Source: Hellea sp039977295 (GTDB lineage Bacteria; Pseudomonadota; Alphaproteobacteria; Caulobacterales; Maricaulaceae). From it: a stretch of DNA of 64,000 nt. The stretch lies in contig JBDWDN010000004.1 of NCBI GenBank assembly GCA_039977295.1, positions 1-64,000 of the forward strand. Reading direction: 5' to 3'. The notes under the pieces are model-generated. The model saw nothing but the letters and a program-made list of their open reading frames with translations, was not told the origin of the DNA and did not search any database. The position numbers were made by a program, and so were the translations under genes. Positions within the stretch are counted from its first letter, which is position 1. Every line of letters starts with the position of its first letter. Of this stretch, positions 57,597 to 64,000 are shown one piece after another.

Positions 57597-58700
57597 ATGA
57601 AGCCTGTAGAAAAAACCGCCCCTGATGAGAGTCTAACGACGCCGCATGATACGTCATCAAGATTATTGAGTTTTATTGTTGAGGATGCGCCGGCCGCAGG
57701 CTCTGCGACTGAAATTGCGGATGGCGTTTTTTGGCTGCGATTTCCGCTTCCCATGAAGGGGCTAAATCATATCAATCTCTGGGCCTTGAAAGATGGCGAT
57801 GGTTGGGTTGTTGTCGATACGGGTATTGGCAACCGCGAGAGTAAAGTCATTTGGGAAAAACATTTTGCGGAGCTCATGGGCGGTCGTCCGATAAACCGCG
57901 TTATCTGCACCCATTTACATCCTGATCATACAGGGCTTGCGGGCTGGATGTGCAAGAAATTTGGCGCGCCTCTTTTGATGACGCGCGGGGAATATTTTCT
58001 GTGCCGATTAATGGCCGCGGATACAGGGCAAGTTGCGCCGCGCGACGGTATAAAATTCTATCAAAAAGCCGGCTTTACCTCTGATCAAATTGAACTTTAT
58101 AAAATGCGCTTTGGCGGGTTTGGCAAAGCGATCACGCCTCTGCCGCATAGTTACGACAGGCTTGTCGAGGGCGAGACAGGAAGAATTAATGGGCGTCAAT
58201 GGCGAGTCATAATCGGCTCGGGTCATTCGCCTGAACATGCCTGTCTATATTGTCCCGAGCTGAATATTTGCCTGACAGGAGACCAGCTTCTACCCAATAT
58301 CAGTTCCAATGTCTCCGTTTGGCCGACGGAACCGGAATCAAATCCGCTGGAAGATTGGATCCGAAGCTGTAAATATCTGAAAGCTTCACTGCCCGAAGAT
58401 GTTCTTATAGGGCCTGCACATGGCCTGCCATTTAGAGGCGCACATCGCCGTCTCGACAAATTAGTGGAGCATCATGAAAAAGCTCTAGATAGATTGCTAG
58501 AGCATTGCGAAGAACCGCGCCGCGCAACTGAAGTTTACTCGGCTTTGTTCCGCCGAGAAATTACGGATAGTAACCGCTTAATGGCGGTTGGCGAATCTAT
58601 CGCCCATTTGAATTGTTTGAAGGCTCGCGGACTCGTTTCGCGCCGCTTAAATGATGCCGGACAATTTACCTATAAGGCTCGCCGGAAATCTGCTGCTTAA
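57597..58700 (+). CDS. Metallo-beta-lactamase-fold hydrolase
   Basis: A 367-residue protein with the binuclear metal motif ICTHLHPDHTGLAGWM (HxHxDH), GSGHSPEHACLYCPELNICLTGDQLLP (His, Asp) and IGPAHGLPFRGAHRRL (His). A C-terminal winged-helix-like domain (about 270-367, NRLMAVGESIAHLNCLKARG) matches the LACTB2/BLACT_WH type. Likely a hydrolase of thioesters or related esters; substrate unknown. No clear Shine-Dalgarno. Confidence 0.86.
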   Translation: MKPVEKTAPDESLTTPHDTSSRLLSFIVEDAPAAGSATEIADGVFWLRFPLPMKGLNHINLWALKDGDGWVVVDTGIGNRESKVIWEKHFAELMGGRPINRVICTHLHPDHTGLAGWMCKKFGAPLLMTRGEYFLCRLMAADTGQVAPRDGIKFYQKAGFTSDQIELYKMRFGGFGKAITPLPHSYDRLVEGETGRINGRQWRVIIGSGHSPEHACLYCPELNICLTGDQLLPNISSNVSVWPTEPESNPLEDWIRSCKYLKASLPEDVLIGPAHGLPFRGAHRRLDKLVEHHEKALDRLLEHCEEPRRATEVYSALFRREITDSNRLMAVGESIAHLNCLKARGLVSRRLNDAGQFTYKARRKSAA

Positions 58701-58912
58701 CCGCGCCCTGTCTCAATCCCCAAAATATTGACCAAATGAACGAGCAGCATGAAGCCCGTTGCGATTGAGCCCAGGCTAATAATAATCCACGGCACCATGC
58801 GCGGTTTTAGCTTATCATGCTTGGCAAAATGACGCCGAAAGGCAAAAATGCCAATAATAACACAGGCCGCTAGACCTACAGATGTTAGCAATAAATCATT
58901 AGATATATTCAT
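58697..58912 (-). CDS. Small two-helix membrane protein
   Basis: A 71-residue protein: helix LLLTSVGLAACVIIGIFAF, basic loop RRHFAKHDKLKPRMVP, and helix WIIISLGSIATGFMLLVHLVNIL. No family recognised. It ends 4 bp inside the MBL gene end, convergent. Predicted inner membrane. Confidence 0.6.
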   Translation of the reverse strand: MNISNDLLLTSVGLAACVIIGIFAFRRHFAKHDKLKPRMVPWIIISLGSIATGFMLLVHLVNILGIETGRG

Positions 58913-59015
58913 CGTCGTTAGATAGGCTTTTAACGGCCTTTTTCAAGGTCTTCGGCTGGGTTAATATAAGGCTTGATTAATGGCGTGGAGGCGGTCGCCG
59001 CAGCGTCAAACAATG

Positions 59016-60044
59016 TCATAGCTGCTTTAAAGCCCAATTTGCGGCGTCTTTAATCACCTTGTTTTTTGAGCAGATATGCGCCGCTGCGTAAGGCCTTAAG
59101 TCTATTTTTCCGCTATTCCCTATAGCGTAAAGCACGTTTCGAATAAATTGGTCACGGCCGATACGTTTAATGGGCGAGCCAGAGAAATGCGCGCGAAATT
59201 CCGTCTCCGACAGCTCGGAGAGCTCCGCAAGGTTTGGCGCGTTTAAATCTTCTCTGGCTTGCAGCTTTATCTCAGAGGCGTCCTGTGCAAACTTATTCCA
59301 AGGGCAGATAGCGAGGCAATCATCACAGCCATAAATACGGTTTCCCATTTTAGACCGAAGCTCTTCATCTATGGGGCCCTTATGCTCGATTGTGAGGTAA
59401 GAAATACATTTGCGAGCATCAAGTTTATAAGGAGCAGGGAAGGCGTCGGTCGGGCAGATATCAAGACAGGCCTTACAGCTGCCGCAGTGATCAATCTCGG
59501 GCGGCGTTGGCGCAAGTCTCGCTGCGCTTAAAATAACGCCGAGGAATAGCCATGATCCAAACTCACGGCTCACGAGGTTGGTATGCTTTCCTTGCCAGCC
59601 AAGACCGGACATTGCGGCGAGCGGTTTTTCCATAAGCGGCGCGGTATCCACGAAGACCTTAATATCGCCGCCCGTGTCGCGCGCGATCAAGCCGCCCAAT
59701 TCTTTGAGCCTGCCTTTGATGATGTCGTGATAATCACGGTTGCGAGCATAGACAGAAATTGTCGCTTTCTCGGGCTGGTTTAGGCCAGCGAGAGGGTCGG
59801 TTTCAGGGCCATAATTTAGTCCCAAAACAATAGCGGATTGCGCCTTATCCCATAGGTTTTGCGGATGGTTACGGCGCTCTTCTGTTTCGGACAGCCAAGC
59901 CATTGTGCCGTGATGATGTTTTGCGAGGAAATCACGTAGGCCTTTTCCAGCCTCATTGCCATAACTCTCTAAATCAACAATGTGGGGCGCAGTGAACCCT
60001 AAGTCACTGGAGCGTTTTAAAACGGCGTGTGAGAGAGCCATCAT
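59016..60044 (-). CDS. queG: Epoxyqueuosine reductase QueG
   Basis: A 342-residue protein (ATG 60044 or the next at 60041). The cobalamin-dependent core has VLGLNYGPETDP, VYARNRDYHDIIKGRL, VDTAPLMEKPLAAMSGLGWQ (active-site Asp) and WLFLGVILS. Two 4Fe-4S clusters are bound by CGSCKACLDICPTDAF and CDDCLAICPWNKF. It reduces epoxyqueuosine to queuosine in tRNA anticodons. The GST gene ends 1 bp before it, so they are one operon. Confidence 0.95.
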   Translation of the reverse strand: MMALSHAVLKRSSDLGFTAPHIVDLESYGNEAGKGLRDFLAKHHHGTMAWLSETEERRNHPQNLWDKAQSAIVLGLNYGPETDPLAGLNQPEKATISVYARNRDYHDIIKGRLKELGGLIARDTGGDIKVFVDTAPLMEKPLAAMSGLGWQGKHTNLVSREFGSWLFLGVILSAARLAPTPPEIDHCGSCKACLDICPTDAFPAPYKLDARKCISYLTIEHKGPIDEELRSKMGNRIYGCDDCLAICPWNKFAQDASEIKLQAREDLNAPNLAELSELSETEFRAHFSGSPIKRIGRDQFIRNVLYAIGNSGKIDLRPYAAAHICSKNKVIKDAANWALKQL

Positions 60045-60045
60045 C

Positions 60046-60723
60046 TTAAAAGTCCAAATCCGTATAATGGCGCGGCGGACGTAGGCCGGCCACGCGGTCT
60101 TGCAGCAAGGTTTGCACAGAGGGGCGTGACTTTACGGTTTGATACCAGCGTTTTAAATCGGGCCAGTCTCGCCATTTAATTTCACCCAGAAAATCAAGGC
60201 AGGAAATATTGGCCGCGCCCGCAACATCCGCGAGGCTGAAGCTGTTTCCAGCAAGACACTCCCGGCGTTCTAAAAGCCAGCTAAAATAAGAGAGGTGGAA
60301 TTGCAAGTTCTCGCGGCCTTGGCGCAACGTCGGCGGATCGGCTGGGCCAGATCCTGTCAGGCTTTTCTCGATTTTTTCATGTAGTATATAGGCATTCACC
60401 TCTTGGGTGAATTTCATATCAAACCAGGCCGCAATCCGCCGGGCTTCCGCGCGCTCAATACGGTCTTCGGCTAAAAGCGCATGGCGCGATGAACCATCAT
60501 TGGCGTATTCACAAATCGCGCGCGCGCCTGAAATCGTGACAGACCCGCCAGGAATAATATCAATTAAGGTTGGCGGAAGGCCCTCAGGGGTTAAATCCAA
60601 GAAGGTTGTATCGGGGTTCCACGGATCAATGGGTTCAAGCTTTACCTTGAGTTTTTTTTCCGCAAGCGCAATGCGCGCCTGACGCGACGCCGGATCTAGG
60701 GGATAATGGTAAAGCTTGCGCAT
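60046..60723 (-). CDS. Glutathione S-transferase family protein
   Basis: A 225-residue GST: thioredoxin-like N-terminus (KLYHYPLDPASRQARIALAEK, TPEGLPPTLID, VTISGARAICEYA with the SNAIL-like motif) and a helical C-terminal domain (NSFSLADVAGAANISCLDFLG, DWPDLKRWYQTVKSRPS). Catalytic Ser/Tyr is uncertain. It conjugates or reduces small molecules with GSH. Adjacent to queG with 1 bp between. Confidence 0.9.
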   Translation of the reverse strand: MRKLYHYPLDPASRQARIALAEKKLKVKLEPIDPWNPDTTFLDLTPEGLPPTLIDIIPGGSVTISGARAICEYANDGSSRHALLAEDRIERAEARRIAAWFDMKFTQEVNAYILHEKIEKSLTGSGPADPPTLRQGRENLQFHLSYFSWLLERRECLAGNSFSLADVAGAANISCLDFLGEIKWRDWPDLKRWYQTVKSRPSVQTLLQDRVAGLRPPRHYTDLDF

Positions 60724-60757
60724 CCCGCTACTGTATCAAAATATGGGTAATGAGTCC

Positions 60758-61747
60758 TTAATGCGCGTGAGAATCATTATGGAAATGTTCATTTCCATGC
60801 GCGTGCTCACAGCCAATAGGGTGCGGGTAGATAAGAATATCGGCGGCTTGGAACGCGGCCATCATGCGCTGCTCCGCTGCCAGAACTATATCATGGGTGT
60901 CTGAGAGCGATATTGTATCGTCCATATCAAGACGCATTTGAATATGGATGTGCGGGCCAGAGGCGCGGGTGCGAAGATCATGGACGGCTTTAATTTGGGG
61001 ATCCTGTAGGGCTAGGCGCGTGATCAAGGCACGTTCTTCCGTGTTGAGCTCTTGGTCCATAAGTTGCGCCCAAGCCAGACGCGCTATTTTATAAGCCGTC
61101 CAAAGAAGCCAGAGCGCCATTAACCCGCCTACCGCCGCATCCGCCCAAATAAACGGTGTAAAGCTAGACAGAGCGATGCCTAAAATAACAAAGACATTTG
61201 CGAAGAGGTCCGCAAGATAATGGGCGCGGTCGCCGCGCACGGCAATCGAACCGGTTGCGCGAATGGCCCAGCTTTGCGCTATCAATAGCCAAGCTGTAAG
61301 GGCCACGAAAACTAGCATCATCGCAATTGCAAATCCGCCTTGCGTCAAAACTTCAGGATGAGAGATGCGGTGAAAAACTTCTTCGATTAAGTGAAATGCC
61401 CCAAGCACGATGAGGCAAATTTGGAAGACTGCAGAAAAGCTCTCAGCTTTACCCCGGCCAAAGCGGTAATCTCCGTCAGGGGGACGCGCGGCATAACGCA
61501 CCGCAAAAAAGCTGGAAATAGCGCCAAATAAGTCAAGGGCGGAATGGACGAGAGAGGACAGAATGCCAACGGAATGGCTTTCTTGCCAGACGAACCATTT
61601 CCCAATAGCGAGGACAAGGCCAACACAGACGGCGATGGCTGTGATACGGCGAGTGATGCGCGCTGAGTCTTCCAGCGGCAGACGTCCAGGACGGCCGCGG
61701 CGATCAGGCATATCAGCCTCTGATGATATATCGGTGTCTGCGGTCAT
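60758..61747 (-). CDS. Cation diffusion facilitator transporter
   Basis: A 329-residue CDF/ZnT protein with six predicted transmembrane helices. Metal sites: SLVHSALDLFGAISSF (HxxxD, helix II) and GDRAHYLADLFANVFVIL (HxxxD, helix V). The C-terminal domain (HDLRTRASGPHIHIQMRLDMDD) is the ferredoxin-like dimer domain, and a final His-rich tail (CEHAHGNEHFHNDSHAH) may bind Zn. It exports Zn2+ or other divalent metals by proton exchange (FieF-like). Confidence 0.93.
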   Translation of the reverse strand: MTADTDISSEADMPDRRGRPGRLPLEDSARITRRITAIAVCVGLVLAIGKWFVWQESHSVGILSSLVHSALDLFGAISSFFAVRYAARPPDGDYRFGRGKAESFSAVFQICLIVLGAFHLIEEVFHRISHPEVLTQGGFAIAMMLVFVALTAWLLIAQSWAIRATGSIAVRGDRAHYLADLFANVFVILGIALSSFTPFIWADAAVGGLMALWLLWTAYKIARLAWAQLMDQELNTEERALITRLALQDPQIKAVHDLRTRASGPHIHIQMRLDMDDTISLSDTHDIVLAAEQRMMAAFQAADILIYPHPIGCEHAHGNEHFHNDSHAH

Positions 61748-61819
61748 AACGAAGGTGTTGTGTTATAGCATTACAGAATAGGGCGCGAGTCCTATTTGCG
61801 TAAATTTAGGCAGGTCAGC

Positions 61820-62434
61820 TCAGGCTCGCGATACGCCCCAATAATTATAACCGAGCACCTTCGGACCTGGGATATACATCTGTTCTAAGCTCTCGAATTT
61901 CAAATCAGCTTGATGAAAAAGAGACGGTATATCGCGCCCCGTATGGCAGCCGCCTGCAAGCTTTTTCCACACGGGATCAATGCGGTTTTGCCATTTATGG
62001 ACTTTGCTATCTGGTGCTTTGCCATGTTCGGAAAATAAAATTCTGCCGCCAGGTTTCAAGATACGTTTCATCTCATGCAGGGCTTTGACAGGATCGGGGA
62101 TGGTGCAAAGAGAGTAGGTCACCACCACACTATCCGCCATGTTCGATTCAAGCGGAATATCTTCGCCAGATAGACCTATGCGTTCAATGTCTATGGGACA
62201 GGCCGCGCGGCGGGAGGCACTTCGCTTCCAGATATGTTCATCGGGGTCAACGCCAATGATTTTGCTGACTTTAGCGGGATTATAATGCGGTAGATTTTGG
62301 CCAGAGCCAATTCCGATTTCCAGCACGACGCCTTCAGCTAAAGGGACCACTTTCGCGCGCTGTTTTGTAATCGGTCCAATACCGCAAGCTTTGTCGAGGC
62401 AGAGCGGCAAAATATGTTTTGAATATAATCCCAT
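61820..62434 (-). CDS. Class I SAM-dependent methyltransferase
   Basis: ATG 62434 (MGLYSKHILPLCLDKACGIG) gives 204 residues; an upstream TTG is less likely. Motif I VLEIGIGSGQNLPHYNP and motif II/III VVVTYSLCTIPDPVKALHEM, with GGRILFSEHG, are those of UbiE-like/Methyltransf_11 enzymes. FxSLEQMYIPGPKVLGYNYWG at the C-terminus resembles the thiol methyltransferase-like METTL7 type. Substrate unknown. Confidence 0.83.
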   Translation of the reverse strand: MGLYSKHILPLCLDKACGIGPITKQRAKVVPLAEGVVLEIGIGSGQNLPHYNPAKVSKIIGVDPDEHIWKRSASRRAACPIDIERIGLSGEDIPLESNMADSVVVTYSLCTIPDPVKALHEMKRILKPGGRILFSEHGKAPDSKVHKWQNRIDPVWKKLAGGCHTGRDIPSLFHQADLKFESLEQMYIPGPKVLGYNYWGVSRA

Positions 62435-62551
62435 GGCTGAACCTATCACAGATTTAGCCCGATGTGATACCAAAAACCCTTTCTATCTCGCTCGAAAACA
62501 GGCTTAATAGAGAGAACGCACCTCTTATGAAATGGCAAACGACAAGGATCT

Positions 62552-63499
62552 ATGATGTTAAAACTTGCGCTCCCGCAATTGGCCCCGATTTGGCTCAACC
62601 GTGAAGGCAGTCTTGCTAAGGTCATAGACACTATAAAAATAGCTCAGAAAGAGGGGGCTAACCTTATTGTCTTTTCGGAAGGGTTCACGCCGGGCTATCC
62701 GTTTTGGCTCGACGGTACTGGCGGGGCACGGTTTAACGACGGTAAACAAAAGGAGATCTTCGCGCATTACTCAGATCAATCTATCACGATTGAAAAAGGG
62801 CATTTGGATAGCGTTTGCGCAGCCTTAAGGTCTGCGAGTATGGCCTGTTATTTAGGCATTATTGAGCGAGCAGGGGATCGTAGCGGACATTCCCTTTATT
62901 GCAGTTTTGTATTTATCGACACTCTGGGCATTATCCGCTCTGTGCACCGAAAATTGCAGCCAACTTATGAGGAACGCCTGGTCTGGTCACCGGGGGATGG
63001 CAATGGTTTGGTCACGCATAAACTCGGCGATTTCACGCTTGGCGGGCTGAACTGTTGGGAGAACTGGATGCCGCTCTCCCGGGCCGCACTCTATGCCCAA
63101 GGCGAGGATGTTCATGTTGCCTGTTGGCCAGGGAGCGACCGAAATACCGAAGATTTAACCCGGGTCCTCGCCAAGGAAGGACGAAGCTATTCTATTTCCG
63201 TCTCCGCAATAATGCGGCCTTCGGATGTGCGCGCGGACACCCCCTTTGCAGATGAGATTAAATCGGCCCTTGGCGATATGCCAGCCAATGGCGGATCATG
63301 TGTCTCAAACCCAGACGGAACGTGGTTATTGCCGCCTGTGACAGGCGAAGAGGGGATACGTTATTGCGAGCTTGATCCAGCTTTCGTGCGCCGCGAGCGC
63401 CAAAATTTTGATCCAACAGGCCATTATTCACGGCCAGATGTGACGCGGCTTATCGTTAACCGCAAGCGCCAAAGCCTCATAGAATTTGAAGAGGACTAA
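62552..63499 (+). CDS. Carbon-nitrogen hydrolase (nitrilase family)
   Basis: A 315-residue nitrilase-superfamily protein (ATG 62552, or 62555 with better spacing from AAGGA). The Glu-Lys-Cys triad is visible: LIVFSEGFTPGYPFWLD (Glu), SVHRKLQPTYEERLVW (Lys), LGGLNCWENWMPLSRAAL (Cys). GLNCWENWMPL and PGYPFW are typical of true nitrilases, cleaving nitriles to acids. It is convergent with and overlaps the esterase gene by 4 bp. Confidence 0.9.
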   Translation: MMLKLALPQLAPIWLNREGSLAKVIDTIKIAQKEGANLIVFSEGFTPGYPFWLDGTGGARFNDGKQKEIFAHYSDQSITIEKGHLDSVCAALRSASMACYLGIIERAGDRSGHSLYCSFVFIDTLGIIRSVHRKLQPTYEERLVWSPGDGNGLVTHKLGDFTLGGLNCWENWMPLSRAALYAQGEDVHVACWPGSDRNTEDLTRVLAKEGRSYSISVSAIMRPSDVRADTPFADEIKSALGDMPANGGSCVSNPDGTWLLPPVTGEEGIRYCELDPAFVRRERQNFDPTGHYSRPDVTRLIVNRKRQSLIEFEED

Positions 63500-64000
63500 T
63501 TTGGCGCTACCGCTGAGGACGCGCTTGGCGCCGGGCTTTGTGAGACTTGGAGAGCCTCTAGCTTAATGCGCAAACCTTCTTCCAAGGCGTCCAGCTTATC
63601 TTTGCGAATATGAGTTTCCGCGCTTGATACTTTATCCGTATTCGCAGTCAGATGCATCCAATGCTCACCTTTATGTATAGGCCAGCCTAGCAATCCATCG
63701 CCATTGGGGTTTCCTGTCTTGGAGAAATTCACCCAGTAATTCTGCATCAATTCAGCAAGCACTTTGTCGTTTTTCGACTGCCCTAAAATGGGCTCGTAAC
63801 TGCCAAATACAAATGGGATTTCCGCCGCGTGAAATGCGCCGAGTGTTTGCTTTTTACTCGGAGGCACGCGGGAGAAATGGTATAGATAGCTATCTTCGCC
63901 ATAAGACTCATTTTGGCGCGCAACAAAGCGGATATTTACGCCAAAAATTTCGTCTCCCATCATTTGAGTGCCGCCCTCTGTGAAGTCCGTATCTAGATTG
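63496..64000 (-). CDS. Carboxylesterase type B, C-terminal part
   Basis: The frame is open to the right edge, so only the last about 168 residues are seen. GAFHAAEIPFVFGS contains the catalytic His region of type-B carboxylesterases (GAxHxxEIPFVF), and YWVNFSKTGNPNGDGLLGWP is the C-terminal family signature. A Ser/Ala/Pro-rich tail ends the protein. The Ser and Glu/Asp parts of the triad and any signal peptide lie outside the window. Confidence 0.87.
   Translation of the reverse strand, partial: NLDTDFTEGGTQMMGDEIFGVNIRFVARQNESYGEDSYLYHFSRVPPSKKQTLGAFHAAEIPFVFGSYEPILGQSKNDKVLAELMQNYWVNFSKTGNPNGDGLLGWPIHKGEHWMHLTANTDKVSSAETHIRKDKLDALEEGLRIKLEALQVSQSPAPSASSAVAPN

Noticed and set aside
62552..63499. 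Nitrilase as partner of a UG1/UG5-type nitrilase-RT defence system
   Set aside because: It is 32 kb from the reverse transcriptase, has normal base composition and looks like a metabolic nitrilase.

Overview
The window reads as a chromosome segment of an alphaproteobacterium with roughly 50% GC. The best guess is a marine, Hyphomonadaceae/Robiginitomaculaceae-like lineage, inferred from gene content only: a Caulobacterales-like DnaX, Coq7, a large secreted RTX protein, TIM-barrel and sulfatase lipoproteins, MnmC and QueG. Most of it is dense, operon-organised housekeeping DNA on both strands. No rRNA, tRNA, CRISPR array or transposase was recognised.

Layout. 1-2412: a Psp envelope-stress operon (end of pspA, pspB, pspC, a 69-residue unknown, a DUF2807 'toastrack' protein). 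2595-4259: mnmC. 4742-8533: a giant FG-GAP/RTX protein with a perfect CRP-type palindrome upstream. 8607-10438: a repeat lipoprotein and a lytic transglycosylase. 10559-12630: dnaX-ybaB. 13123-17392: an acyl-ACP/CoA ligase, a TIM-barrel lipoprotein and gamma-glutamyltransferase. 17578-20775: a self-sufficient CYP102-type P450-reductase fusion. 20848-22092: recR plus a membrane protein. 22281-23894: two DM13 proteins, DoxX and glutaredoxin, behind a pair of matching palindromic operators. 23985-26750: rmuC, a small unknown and a flavin-dependent acyl-CoA-dehydrogenase-fold enzyme.

26780-30430 is a visibly AT-rich accessory island. It holds an orphan N4/N6 DNA methyltransferase, a decayed second copy of the neighbouring dehydrogenase 5' end, a structured intergenic stretch, and a defence-type reverse transcriptase (YSDD motif) split by a one-base frame change. 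The stretch just upstream of the reverse transcriptase looks like a promoter-driven non-coding RNA. Its complement is stop-free, and two 5-base repeats exactly 117 bp (39 codons) apart would, if used for template jumping, create an endless reading frame and assemble a promoter across the junction. That is the behaviour described for DRT2 antiphage systems and is the most interesting observation here.

30486-34849: ispG and rodZ (with a 640-bp non-coding gap), dsbB, coq7. 34891-37332: a sulfatase fused to a YHYH domain. 37478-40150: an RNA-repair/ribosome-rescue operon of a leader-like small ORF, an unknown 257-residue protein, RtcB ligase and release factor PrfH. 40157-43260: MazG-like protein, phosphomannomutase, glycosyltransferase. 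43552-46235: ahcY and metK (methyl cycle). 46557-48314: rimM-trmD-rplS. 48457-50754: ptsP. 50786-57284: an M49-like peptidase, HIT, GNAT, RidA, small membrane proteins, nitroreductase. 57597-64000: MBL hydrolase, queG, GST, a cation-diffusion transporter, a methyltransferase, a nitrilase and the 3' end of a carboxylesterase.

Short palindromic repeats in inverted pairs (REPIN-like) sit at 12792-12953 and 40511-40603. All functional calls come from reading motifs by eye; no database search was run.
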